Part shown: positions 44,851 to 56,699 of the stretch, one piece after another
How positions within the stretch are numbered: position 1 is the stretch's first letter
How the letters are laid out: the number at the start of each line of letters is the position of its first letter
Assembly (NCBI GenBank): GCA_937975725.1
Contig: CALJUL010000026.1
Coordinates: forward strand, 1-64,000
Direction of reading: 5' to 3'
DNA from: an uncultured Pseudoxanthomonas sp.
Lineage (GTDB): Bacteria; Pseudomonadota; Gammaproteobacteria; Xanthomonadales; Xanthomonadaceae
DNA length: 64,000 bases
Notes under the pieces: generated by a model
The model's database searches: none
What the model saw: the letters and a program-made list of their open reading frames with translations, nothing else
What the model was told of the DNA's origin: nothing
Made by a program: the position numbers and the translations under genes

Positions 44851-47646
44851 ATGAAGTACTCGAATCACATTCCTGGCGTGCATTCGTCGGTGCGCCATCC
44901 TGCATTGCGCAAGCGGCATCTGGCCGTCGCGTGTTGCCTGGCGTTGACGCTCCCGGTCGTTGCGAATGCGCAACAGGCGGCGTCCTCCACCAGCGAGAGC
45001 GTCGAGACGCTGGACACGGTCAAGGTGACCGGTATCCGCGCCGCCATTGCGACGGCAGTCGAAACCAAGAACGAGTCGACTTCCATCGTCGAGGTGGTTT
45101 CGGCCGAAGACATCGGCAAATTGCCGGACATCAGCATTGCAGACTCGATCTCCCGTCTGCCTGGCCTGACCATGCAGCGAGTGGACGGACGAGCGCAGGT
45201 TATCCATATCCGCGGCATGTCCGAACAGTTCGGCGGCACCCTGCTCAATGGTCGGGAGCAGGTCAGTACGGGCGGAAGCCGTGGCGTTGAGCTCGACCAG
45301 TATCCTGCCGAGCTCATCAATGGTGTCACCGTATACAAGACGCCGGATGCCTCGCTCGTGGGTCAGGGCCTCTCCGGTACCATCGACATGCAGTCGATAC
45401 GTCCGCTCGATTTCGACGATCGCCGTGTGACGTTCGCGGGACAGGGAGAGTACAACTCACTGGGCAAGCTGATCGATGGCAGCAGCGACAAGGGCTATCG
45501 CGCCAGCGCCTCCTACGTGGACCAGTTCGCCAACGACACCATCGGCTTCGCCATCGGTGTGGCGCGCATGGACTCGCCGTTCCAGGAACAGCAGGAGAAA
45601 GCGTGGTGGTGGGGTAATCCCGACACGTGGACTGCCCCGCAGCCGGGCAAGCCGGTCGACGCCGTCGCACGCCAGGCGGGTGAGGCGTCGCTGAAGTCGC
45701 GCGACATCACCCGCGATGGCGTGATGGCAGTCCTGGAGTTCAAGCCCGGCGAGCAGTTCCACAGCATCCTGGACGTGTACTACTCGACGTTCGACCAGGA
45801 CGAAGTCGAAAACAGCATCATGTGGAACAACGATCCCTGGTACAGCCATCCCACGCTCGGACAGGTGACCTATACCAACGTGGGAACCACGGTGGTGGGC
45901 GGTGTGCCGGTGGTGACCAGCGGCAAGCTCAATGGCGTAGGTGCCCTGAACATGCTCAACGAGATCAACCGGCGCGAGGACAAGCTGTTCTCCGCGGGCT
46001 GGCTCAACACGTTCCGCTGGAATGACGTTTACACGCTGAAGACCGACCTCAGCTACTCGCGCGCGAAAAGCGAGCGCACGATGCTGGAACTGCAGTCCGC
46101 GTTCGGCACACCGAGGAACATCGATTTCGACCTCCGAACCGGCAAGGGCTTCAACCATTTCACGATCCCTGGCCTGACCGATCCCACCCAGATCTATCTG
46201 GGCATGGACGCGATGGGGTGGGGGCGCGACGGGCGTACCGATCGCGCCTGGACCGAGGACACCCTCAAGTCCGGTCGGTTCGAGCTGAACCGGCTGGTGG
46301 AGTCTTCGGATTTCCTGCGCAGCTACGATGTCGGTGTCAACATCACGCGCCGCAACAAGGATCGCGAGTACATCGCCTATTACGTCGATCTCAAGAATGG
46401 ACGCACGCCCGTGCGGCTGGACACGGTGCCGCACGGCTTCGCGTCGATGGACTTCATCGGGCTCGGCGACGTCATCAACTTCAATGCCGGCGATCTGCTG
46501 GGGCGCTACTACGATCTGCGCTACGAAGCCAGCGAGAACGACCTGATGAAGAACTACGGTGTCGAGGAAGACATCAAGACGTTCTACGCCAAAGCCAATA
46601 TCGACATGGACCTGACGGAAAGAGTGCGCCTGCGCGGCAACGTCGGCGTGCAGTACATCCGGTCCGAGCAGAGCTCCAACGGACCTACGGTTGCCCGCGA
46701 TGCGGTCACCAATGACTGGGTCATCGCCGGCGGCCAGACCATCGGCACGTCGTACGGCGACATCCTGCCAAGCATGAACCTGTCCGCAGACTTCGGCGAC
46801 GGTCTGCTGTTGCGCTTCGCCGCCGCCAAGACGCTGATGCGCGGTCCGATCGAGCAAATGGGCGCCTATACCACGGCGGGTGTCGCCGTGACCACGCGCG
46901 AGTGGAGCGGTGGGGGCGGAAATCCCAAGTTGGAGCCCTACCGTGCGACGGCCTACGACCTTTCGCTGGAGAAGTACTTCGGTCCCACCACGTACGCGGC
47001 GCTCGCCGTGTTCTACAAGAGCCTGGAAACCTACATCTACACGCAGAACGTCCGTTGGGACTTCACGGGCTACGACGATCTCGGTGTCACTCCGATCTCG
47101 AACTGGGGTGATTTCAGCACGCCGATGAACGGCAGCGGCGGATACATGCGGGGCGCCGAGCTCAGTGGCGCAGTCGGTGGAGACATGATCCATCCGTCTC
47201 TGGACGGTTTTGGTCTGCTGTTCAACGCTTCCTACACCGAGTCGTCTATTGACCCGGATGGTCCTGGCGGGTCCGATACCGATACCTTGCCGGGCCTTTC
47301 CAAGGTCGTCGCGAACGCCACCGTGTACTACGAGAAGCATGGTTTTTCGGCCCGCATAAGCCAGCGCTATCGCGACAAGTACCGCGGCGAATACGCGTCG
47401 CTGTTCGGTGATCGCATCTACCAGAACACGATGCCCGAACGCACGATGGATATGCAGGTGGGGTACGACTTCTCCGAAAGCAGCAAGCTGTCGGGCCTGT
47501 CGATCCTGCTGCAGGTCAACAACGTGACCAACGAGCCGTACCGGACTGAAACGACGGCGGGTGGCATCGATCAGACGATCTTCCTGCCATCGGAATACAA
47601 GGAATACGGCCGCCAGTACCTGCTGGGTTTCCGCTACAAGCTGTGA
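44851..47646 (+). CDS. TonB-dependent receptor of a carbohydrate-utilisation locus
   Basis: A 931-residue outer membrane receptor. The signal peptide ends at VVANAQQ (about 41). A TonB box-like stretch LDTVKVTG is followed by the plug with EVVSAEDIGKLPDISIADSISRLPGLTMQRV and IRGMSEQFGGTLLNGRE. The barrel ends in the aromatic-positive terminus LLGFRYKL. This is the type used for sugar oligomers in Xanthomonadaceae. The gene has its own promoter and palindromic operator, and a strong terminator lies before the following GH3 gene, so expression can be graded. It probably brings oligosaccharides made by GH30 into the periplasm. Confidence 0.92.
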   Translation: MKYSNHIPGVHSSVRHPALRKRHLAVACCLALTLPVVANAQQAASSTSESVETLDTVKVTGIRAAIATAVETKNESTSIVEVVSAEDIGKLPDISIADSISRLPGLTMQRVDGRAQVIHIRGMSEQFGGTLLNGREQVSTGGSRGVELDQYPAELINGVTVYKTPDASLVGQGLSGTIDMQSIRPLDFDDRRVTFAGQGEYNSLGKLIDGSSDKGYRASASYVDQFANDTIGFAIGVARMDSPFQEQQEKAWWWGNPDTWTAPQPGKPVDAVARQAGEASLKSRDITRDGVMAVLEFKPGEQFHSILDVYYSTFDQDEVENSIMWNNDPWYSHPTLGQVTYTNVGTTVVGGVPVVTSGKLNGVGALNMLNEINRREDKLFSAGWLNTFRWNDVYTLKTDLSYSRAKSERTMLELQSAFGTPRNIDFDLRTGKGFNHFTIPGLTDPTQIYLGMDAMGWGRDGRTDRAWTEDTLKSGRFELNRLVESSDFLRSYDVGVNITRRNKDREYIAYYVDLKNGRTPVRLDTVPHGFASMDFIGLGDVINFNAGDLLGRYYDLRYEASENDLMKNYGVEEDIKTFYAKANIDMDLTERVRLRGNVGVQYIRSEQSSNGPTVARDAVTNDWVIAGGQTIGTSYGDILPSMNLSADFGDGLLLRFAAAKTLMRGPIEQMGAYTTAGVAVTTREWSGGGGNPKLEPYRATAYDLSLEKYFGPTTYAALAVFYKSLETYIYTQNVRWDFTGYDDLGVTPISNWGDFSTPMNGSGGYMRGAELSGAVGGDMIHPSLDGFGLLFNASYTESSIDPDGPGGSDTDTLPGLSKVVANATVYYEKHGFSARISQRYRDKYRGEYASLFGDRIYQNTMPERTMDMQVGYDFSESSKLSGLSILLQVNNVTNEPYRTETTAGGIDQTIFLPSEYKEYGRQYLLGFRYKL

Positions 47647-47677
47647 TTGCACAGAATCATCGATAACCGCAGTACCT

Positions 47678-47718
47678 GACGGGATGCGGGGCCAAGCCCC
47701 GCGTCCCGTCGGATTTTT
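47678..47718 (+). terminator. Terminator between receptor and GH3 genes
   Basis: A 15-bp stem (47678-47692 with 47696-47710, one G-T pair) around CAA, followed by GGATTTTTC. It lies 31 bp after the receptor stop and 59 bp before GH3, so read-through would set the receptor/enzyme ratio. Confidence 0.9.
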
Positions 47719-47777
47719 CGTCGAGGCGCGGATCTTGTCGGGGATGCTGTGCGCGCCGCCATCCAAGGGAGAAGTGA

Positions 47778-50321
<2,544 letters not shown>

Positions 50322-50326
50322 ACCCC

Positions 50327-50358
50327 GCGCGCCCGCGGCATGGTCGCCGCGGGCGCGC
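50327..50358. repeat. Perfect 13-bp hairpin between GH3 and the permease
   Basis: Arms GCGCGCCCGCGGC and GCCGCGGGCGCGC around ATGGTC, 5 bp after the GH3 stop. No T-run, so it may protect the GH3 mRNA 3' end or slow translation read-through. Confidence 0.75.
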
Positions 50359-50457
50359 TGACGCAGTGCAAGTTGCAATCGCCGGGTGTCCACGTAGGCT
50401 GGCCGCTCGGCCCGCCCGTCGGGCACCCGACATCCCCTCCAGCAGGCAACCCATTCC

Positions 50458-51921
50458 ATGACGAAACACACCACCCGTTGGTCGCAGTTCGGCGTGCTGA
50501 TCACCGTGTTCTTCTTCTGGGGCTTCGTTGCGGCCAGCAACGGCATCCTGATCCCGGTGTTCAAGGATGCATTCCACTTGAGCCAGGGCCAGAGCCAGAT
50601 GGTCGCCATGGCGTTCTATGTCGCCTATGCCGTGGGCTCGTTGATCTATTTCTTCATCTCGAAAGCGATCAAGACCGATGTGTTGAACCGGATCGGCTAC
50701 AAGAACGGCATCTGCCTGGGCCTTCTGCTTTCGGCGCTGGGAACGCTGCTGTTCTATCCGGCGGCCAACCTGGGGTCGTTCTCGCTGATGCTGTCGGGAC
50801 TGTTCATCGTCGCCCTGGGCTTTTCGCTGCAACAGATCGCGGCCAATCCGCTGGCGATCGTGATGGGCAACCCCAGTACGGGCGCGCAACGCCTGACCCT
50901 GGCCGGCGGCGTCAATAATTTCGGAACCACCATCGGTCCGCTGATCGTCAGCATCGCGATCTTCGGCAGCGTGGACGCCGGCAACACCATCGCCAGCATC
51001 GAAAGCGTGAAGCAGCCGTACCTGGTGTTGGGTGCGGCGTTCGTGCTGGTCGCCATATTCCTGTATTTCTCGAAGGTGCCCAACCACATCGACCTGGAGC
51101 ATCTCGCCGCGGAAGAGGCGGGTGGCGGCGATGGCAAGCTGATCCACAGCGATTCGCTGTTCGCTGCGTTCCGCTACCCCCAGTTGGTGATGGGCATGAT
51201 CGCCATCTTTCTTTACGTCGGCGTGGAAGTGGCGACCGTGGACAACTTGCCTGCCTACCTGAAGGACGGTCTGGGGATTCCGACTTCGGCGGTCGCGCCC
51301 TTCGTTTCGTTGTATTGGGCCAGCTTGATGATCGGGCGCTGGACGGGTGCGGCCGGTGCGTTCGATGTCGGAACGTCGGGCAAGAGGGTTCTCACCTTCA
51401 TCCTGCCGTTCCTGGCGTTTGGGCTGTTCCTTGCCGTCAACTCGATAGCCAAGCACGACATCAAGCCGTTCCTGGTCTACGCGCCGGTAATCCTGGTCAT
51501 GATCGCGGCGGTACTGCTGGCCCGCGGCAATCCTGCGCGGATGCTGTTGAATTTCTCCATCTGTGGCATCGCGACGCTGCTGGTCGGAATGGCGACCACG
51601 GGTATGTTCAGCGTATTCGCGTTCACTGCCGCCGGCCTTTTCTGCAGCGTGATGTGGCCTTGCATCTTCACTCTGGCCATTGCCGGCCTGGGCAAGAACA
51701 CCAATGAAGGTTCCAGCTTCCTGATCATGATGATCATGGGCGGCGGCATCATCAGTTGGTTGCAGGGAACGGTGGCCGATGCGGTCGGCATCCACGCCAG
51801 CTACTGGGTCGGCGTGGCCTGCTTCGCCTACCTGGCGTTCTACGCCATCGCCGCCACCCGCACGCTGCGCCGGCAGGGCATCGACCTGGACAAGCTGGCC
51901 TCCGACGGCGGCGGCCACTGA
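50458..51921 (+). CDS. FucP/GluP-like sugar MFS transporter
   Basis: A 487-residue permease with about 12 membrane helices. It has FFFWGFVAASNGILIPVFKDAF and GLFIVALGFSLQQIAANPLAIVMGNP, the markers of the FucP-like sugar:H+ symporters that include glucose/galactose members. A long cytoplasmic loop is near 205-235 (HIDLEHLAAEEAGGGDGKLI). It follows GH3 by 136 bp, on the same strand, and would take up the glucose that GH3 releases. A terminator follows at 51961. Confidence 0.92.
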   Translation: MTKHTTRWSQFGVLITVFFFWGFVAASNGILIPVFKDAFHLSQGQSQMVAMAFYVAYAVGSLIYFFISKAIKTDVLNRIGYKNGICLGLLLSALGTLLFYPAANLGSFSLMLSGLFIVALGFSLQQIAANPLAIVMGNPSTGAQRLTLAGGVNNFGTTIGPLIVSIAIFGSVDAGNTIASIESVKQPYLVLGAAFVLVAIFLYFSKVPNHIDLEHLAAEEAGGGDGKLIHSDSLFAAFRYPQLVMGMIAIFLYVGVEVATVDNLPAYLKDGLGIPTSAVAPFVSLYWASLMIGRWTGAAGAFDVGTSGKRVLTFILPFLAFGLFLAVNSIAKHDIKPFLVYAPVILVMIAAVLLARGNPARMLLNFSICGIATLLVGMATTGMFSVFAFTAAGLFCSVMWPCIFTLAIAGLGKNTNEGSSFLIMMIMGGGIISWLQGTVADAVGIHASYWVGVACFAYLAFYAIAATRTLRRQGIDLDKLASDGGGH

Positions 51922-51960
51922 ACCCGACGGCGCCTGCCGACGGCCGGCGCGTGTCGCGAC

Positions 51961-51999
51961 AGCCATCGGGCCGCTTCCCGACCCGGTGGCTTTTTCTTT
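51961..51999 (+). terminator. Terminator of the GH3-permease unit
   Basis: Arms AGCCATCGGG and CCCGGTGGCT (one G-T pair), 11-base loop, then TTTTCTTT. Confidence 0.85.
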
Positions 52000-52252
52000 G
52001 CCGCGGGGACTTGCGCGCCGCCGGCGAACGCGGAACATCGGCGCCGGGCGGCATCGGGAACGGCGCATGGGAACGCAGGCCGGAAGCGGGTGTCGGGGAT
52101 GAGGCGGCGCCGTTGCATGCGGCCCCGACATCCACCCGGGTCCGCCCCGAAGCGAGGGCAGGGTCGCACCGGTTGCCAGACCACCCCCCACCGGGCTTAG
52201 ACTGCGCGTGGGGACAAGAAGGCGCGCCATGGCTGCATGGCAAGGGGACGTG

Positions 52253-53827
52253 ATGCGAAGCCACCGCCAAGCGGTCCTGAAACGCATCGCCGACGCCGTC
52301 TGTCACCAGAAGGTCGTCCCCGTCTTCCAGCCCATCGTCCACCTGCGCAGCCGCGCCATCCACGGCTTCGAAGTGCTGGCGCGCTGGACCGACCCGGAAC
52401 TGGGTCAAATCTCGCCGGTCGAGTTCATCCCCGCGGTCCAGGGCCGCTCGCTGCTGCCGCTGCTCACCTTCAACCTGATGCGCGCGGCCTGCACGGCGGC
52501 GCGGGAATGGAGCGGCGATTTCTTCCTCGGCTTCAACGTGCCGCCCACGCTGCTGCAGGACCCGCAATCTATGGACCTGCTGGTGGAGGCCATCACCGAC
52601 ACCGGCTTTCCGTTCGCGCGCATCCGCATCGAGATGACCGAGGTGGAACTGGTCGACGACGAGGCCGGTGCGGACCACACCATCCGCTATCTGAAGTCGC
52701 TGGGCGCCAAGGTGGTGCTGGACGATTTCGGCACCGGTTTCTCCAGCCTGGTGCGGCTGAGCCGGTTCGATTTCGACGAGATCAAGATCGACGGCAGCTT
52801 CGTCAGCAAGATCGAGAGCGACGCCGACAGCCGCAAGATCGTGGCGGCGGTGATCGGCCTGGGGCACAGCCTGGGCGTGCCGGTGGTGGCCGAGTGCGTG
52901 GAGACACCGGAGCAGGCCGAGTCCCTGCTCAAGCTGGGCTGCGACTATGCGCAGGGCTGGCTGACCGGCAAGCCGATGTATGCCGCAGAGGTGCCGCAGG
53001 CGCTGGTCGCCGCCGCGCCCGTCGGCGCTGCGGGCGGCGCGGCCGGGCTGTCGCCCTACCACCGCCAGCACCAGTTGCAATCGCTGTATTCCAACGCGCC
53101 CGTGGGCCTGGGCTTCATCGACCTGGACAAGCGCTCCGTCGCGGCGAACGAGGAGTTCGCGCGCATGGTGGGCAAGCCGCTGGAGCAGGTGGTCGACTGC
53201 CGCATCGAGGACCTGTATACGCCCGACATCGCCATGGGCTTCGGCGAGGCGGTGGACCAACTGATCGCGTCCGGCGGCACCGGTTCGGCGGAGTTCCGTT
53301 TCCCCGGCAGGCCGGAGACCTTCATCATCTTCGGCAACCGCGTGGTCGACGAGGCGGGCGAACCGCTCGGCGTTTCCGTGGTCACCATCGACATCACCGA
53401 CCGCAAGCGCGCCGAGCAGGCGCTGCGCAAGAGCGAAGCGCTGTACCGGAGCGTGGTGGAGCTGAGCCCCAGCGTGCTGTGGGCCGCCGGTCCGGACGGC
53501 CGGCTCGACTACATCAGCCCGCTGCCGGACGAGCCGGCCGACTGGACGATGCAGCAGCGGCTGGAGGCGTGGTTCGCGCGCATCCATGCCGACGACCTGC
53601 CCAAGGTGCAGGAGGAATGGCGGCTGCACCAGGATTCGGCGCGCAGCTTCGAGATCCGCTTCCGGGTCCGTTGGTTCGACGGCGAATGGCGTTGGATGCT
53701 CAGCCGCGCCGCCGCCCAGGAGCAGGACGGCAGGGTGGTGCGCTGGTTCGGCGTCTTCAGCGACATCACTCGCGAAATCCGCCTGGAGGCCAGGCTGGCG
53801 AGCCTGGGTGTCGGCACCGGGGAATGA
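52253..53827 (+). CDS. EAL-domain c-di-GMP phosphodiesterase with two C-terminal PAS domains
   Basis: A 524-residue protein with an N-terminal EAL domain (about 20-255) and two PAS-like domains after it (about 275-395 and 400-515). The EAL active residues are present: GFEVLARW (EVL form), the Asn of FNVPP, IRIEMTE, LDDFGTGFSS, EIKIDGSF and VVAECVET. So it should hydrolyse c-di-GMP to pGpG. There is no GGDEF domain, signal peptide or membrane helix. PAS domains usually precede EAL; here they follow it, which is unusual. Possible starts are 52208 (GTG), 52229 and 52253; the last has AAGGGGA at the right distance. It is alone in its transcript. Confidence 0.9.
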   Translation: MRSHRQAVLKRIADAVCHQKVVPVFQPIVHLRSRAIHGFEVLARWTDPELGQISPVEFIPAVQGRSLLPLLTFNLMRAACTAAREWSGDFFLGFNVPPTLLQDPQSMDLLVEAITDTGFPFARIRIEMTEVELVDDEAGADHTIRYLKSLGAKVVLDDFGTGFSSLVRLSRFDFDEIKIDGSFVSKIESDADSRKIVAAVIGLGHSLGVPVVAECVETPEQAESLLKLGCDYAQGWLTGKPMYAAEVPQALVAAAPVGAAGGAAGLSPYHRQHQLQSLYSNAPVGLGFIDLDKRSVAANEEFARMVGKPLEQVVDCRIEDLYTPDIAMGFGEAVDQLIASGGTGSAEFRFPGRPETFIIFGNRVVDEAGEPLGVSVVTIDITDRKRAEQALRKSEALYRSVVELSPSVLWAAGPDGRLDYISPLPDEPADWTMQQRLEAWFARIHADDLPKVQEEWRLHQDSARSFEIRFRVRWFDGEWRWMLSRAAAQEQDGRVVRWFGVFSDITREIRLEARLASLGVGTGE

Positions 53828-54269
53828 TGTGCGCCGGTACCGGATGTGCCCGGTGCATCGAGCACATCCGATGCGGGCGTGACGCACGACTTCCGCGTGC
53901 GTCTTGTGCAGACAGCGGGACGGAATAACCGGAGTTTCCTGCGTTGCGTCCGTGCAATGACGCCGCATGCGAAGTGCCGGTGCGGCGGAGACTTCCGTCA
54001 TCGCCACGATCCTTTCGCCATGAATGCCTCCATCGATACAGAACGATGTGAGCGCAACGGCATTCCGCGCTATTCCCAACCGCTGCGCTCCCCAATCCCC
54101 GTCGTCACGCACCTCGCAGCCACTCCGACGCGGGCCCCGCATGACCAAGCCGCATCCCGGGACGCTCCGCGCAGATAAATGCATTTACCTGCATTGCCCG
54201 ATGAGCGGCTGCCGCCTGCTGCATCCGATGCCGTTGCATACGGAAACACACGGACGAAAGGAGCATCAC
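53828..54269. other. Intergenic region before the alpha/beta hydrolase
   Basis: No gene seen in 442 bp. A perfect 8-bp hairpin (CGGATGTG/CACATCCG) lies at 53841-53870, 14 bp after the EAL gene, without a T-run. Confidence 0.5.
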
Positions 54270-55916
54270 ATGCCCAGCGCCTCCAGCGAGGTCAAGCCGT
54301 TCTATCCCGTCATCTACGTGCGCGGCTATGCGATGACCAAGGGGGAGATGGACCAGACGTCGGCGGACCCGTTCTGCGGGTTCAACCTGGGGTCCACCGT
54401 CTATCGCGCCGTGCCGGACAAGAAGGCACTGCCGCGGAAATACATCTTCGAGTCCCCGGTCGTGCGGCTGATGTCCGAGTTCGGCTACCGCGACGTCTAC
54501 GAGGACGGGCAGGACATCCTCGATCCCGGCTGGAGCCAGCGCGCCGACGGCAAGCCCACCGGCAACCGGCTGAGCCATCGCTGCATCGTCATCCACCGCT
54601 ACTACGACGCCGCGGCCTCGCTGTTCGGCGGCATGAAGACGCCGCCCATCGAGGATTTCGCCAAGGGGCTGTCGATGCTGGTCGAGCGCGTCCGCGAGCT
54701 GGTCTGCGCCAACCCCGCCAACGGGCTGACCGAGGCCACGTTCAAGTGCTACCTGGTCGCGCACTCGATGGGCGGCCTGATCTGCCGCGCCTTCCTGCAG
54801 AACCCCAAGCTGGACCCGCGCAAGGTCAAGGGCTGCGTGGACAAGCTGTTCACCTACGCCACGCCGCACAACGGCATCGACGTGGCCGGCGTCAACGTGC
54901 CTTCCTGGCTGACGCTGGCCGACATCAGCAACTTCGACCGCGACAAGCGGATGCGCAAGTACCTGGGCCTGGACGACCTGGGCAATGCGCCCAAGGGGCG
55001 TGCGGACCTGCTGCCCGAAGCGGCCTTCCCCAGTTCGCGCGTGTTCTGCATGGTAGGCACCAACCGCTCGGACTACGATGCCGCCGCCGGCCTGTCGCGC
55101 ACCTTCGTCGGCCACGGCAGCGACGGCCTGGTGAAGATCGAGAACGCCACCCTGCAAGGGCTGGACGCACAGAGCAAGCCGGGCGCGGAATGCGCCAAGG
55201 CGTTCGCCTACCGCTCGCATTCGGGCTTCTACGGCATCGTCAACAGCGAGGAGGCGTTCCAGAACATGGCGCGCTTCCTGTTCGGCGACGTGCGCGTGGA
55301 CATCTGGCTGGACGTCGATGACGTCCGGTTGCCGGCGCAGGTGCAGAAGGCGGTGGACGAAGGACGCAAGGTCGATGCGCTGTACCAGGTGGAAGTGCTG
55401 GCATCGCCCCGAGGCAAGCTCTGGTACCTGACGCGCAGGGTGGCGGAGGAGGACTCGGTGGCCTGCATCCGCCACGGCGAATGGAAGAAGAAGCCCTCGC
55501 ACTACCTCTCGACCATCTTCCTGGCCAACGCCGCGCGGGTGAATCCGCGCCGCGATTCGCTGGCCTACTCGCTGACCCTGGGCGTACGCGTTCCCGACTA
55601 CGAGATAGAGCGCAAGCTCTGGATCAACGAGCACTACGAGGGTGGCTACCTCTTCAGGAATTCCATCATCCTGGAACTGACCGAACCGAAGGAGCCGGGC
55701 AAAGCATGGAAGGTGAAGTACGGCTGGCAGGATGCGGGCGTGTCCTCGGCTGACACCGACGCCACCCAAGAGATCACCGCCGGCGCGATCAGCGGCTCCA
55801 GCATCGAGATCCCCATCGCGTTCGAAAGCCACACCGTCTCCCCCGACGGCAAGAAGGTGCCGAGCACGCCGGGTATCAAGGGCAGGCTGAGGTTCGTGAT
55901 TTCCTCGTGGACCTGA
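54270..55916 (+). CDS. Alpha/beta hydrolase (PGAP1/lipase-like) with a C-terminal beta-rich domain
   Basis: A 548-residue protein with no signal peptide. The first half is an alpha/beta hydrolase: FYPVIYVRGYAMTKGEMDQTSADPFCGFN, nucleophile elbow VAHSMGGL (Ser166), TYATPHNGIDVAG, SDGLVKIEN (Asp285) and YRSHSGFYGIVN (His317). These form a plausible Ser-Asp-His triad. From about 345 on the sequence is beta-rich (VDIWLDVDDVRL..., LYQVEVLAS..., YSLTLGVRVPDYEIERKLW) and unknown to me. It could be a cytoplasmic esterase, or a lipase effector exported without signal; nothing in the neighbourhood supports a secretion system. Start at ATG 54270 has a perfect AAAGGAG (54257-54263). Confidence 0.82.
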   Translation: MPSASSEVKPFYPVIYVRGYAMTKGEMDQTSADPFCGFNLGSTVYRAVPDKKALPRKYIFESPVVRLMSEFGYRDVYEDGQDILDPGWSQRADGKPTGNRLSHRCIVIHRYYDAAASLFGGMKTPPIEDFAKGLSMLVERVRELVCANPANGLTEATFKCYLVAHSMGGLICRAFLQNPKLDPRKVKGCVDKLFTYATPHNGIDVAGVNVPSWLTLADISNFDRDKRMRKYLGLDDLGNAPKGRADLLPEAAFPSSRVFCMVGTNRSDYDAAAGLSRTFVGHGSDGLVKIENATLQGLDAQSKPGAECAKAFAYRSHSGFYGIVNSEEAFQNMARFLFGDVRVDIWLDVDDVRLPAQVQKAVDEGRKVDALYQVEVLASPRGKLWYLTRRVAEEDSVACIRHGEWKKKPSHYLSTIFLANAARVNPRRDSLAYSLTLGVRVPDYEIERKLWINEHYEGGYLFRNSIILELTEPKEPGKAWKVKYGWQDAGVSSADTDATQEITAGAISGSSIEIPIAFESHTVSPDGKKVPSTPGIKGRLRFVISSWT

Positions 55917-56699
55917 CGGGGAACCGGCAGGCCGTGGATCATCGGCCGGAAGCGGATTCCGGGATCGGGAGCAGCCAATCCAGGGTGGAGGGGACCGTCG
56001 CGAGGCGATGGGGCGCGCGCGGACGCCGCAGGACGGGGCTGCATGGACGTCGCCTGCGATGGTGGGGTAGACGCTGCATGCGGGCGTGCGCTGGCGTGCC
56101 CGGTAAGGGTGCGGTGGCCTTATCTGTGGCGTTGTCGCGAATGCAAATTGTCGATGCTGCTGTGTGGATGATCAAAATATGCACGCACCGTTCGCATCCT
56201 CTTTATCCCGCGCATGGGAACCTTGCCGTGGAAGGCGGCAGGCGCCGGTTGCCGCCGCCTTGAAGCGTGGCCGCCGGCTTCCTTGTTCACCCTGGCGGCG
56301 CCCTGCGCGGCGTGCATCCCGGCGCATGCACCGGCCCGCATTTGACATCCCGTTCGCACGCTTCGCGCTAGAACAGCATGGCCCGGCCCGCTTGAGCGCA
56401 CGCCCTGCGGGCCGCGGCGTTACCGATGGCCGGAAAGGAAACGCGATGCCCGAAGGACGCGATGTACAAAGGCGACGCGCCTGCGCGCCCGATATGCCTG
56501 TTCGGTTCCGTGCCGGCGATATGGGCGATATGCGTTCCTTCTCTTCCCCCTCTGCATGGACGTGCAACGGTGCGCGGCTGCGAAAAAGCGGGGGCAACCC
56601 GGGTGCATGGATTCCTCATCGCTCGATGGCCGGCCGCAGGGCAGGGTGCTGCCGCCGTAGCCGGCCGATGCGCCTGCGGTCCGTACCGGGAGTAGCCCG
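55917..56699. other. Long intergenic region before the MscS gene
   Basis: About 780 bp without a gene I can support. A TTGACA at 56342-56347 and TAGAAC at 56369-56374 are 21 bp apart, too far for a good promoter. One short frame at 56446-56703 is discussed under findings. Hairpin-prone GC-rich stretches are present near 56232-56262. Confidence 0.5.

Noticed and set aside
52350..52380. Inactive EAL domain because the motif is EVL
   Set aside because: EVL is a common working form, and the other metal and catalytic residues are all present.
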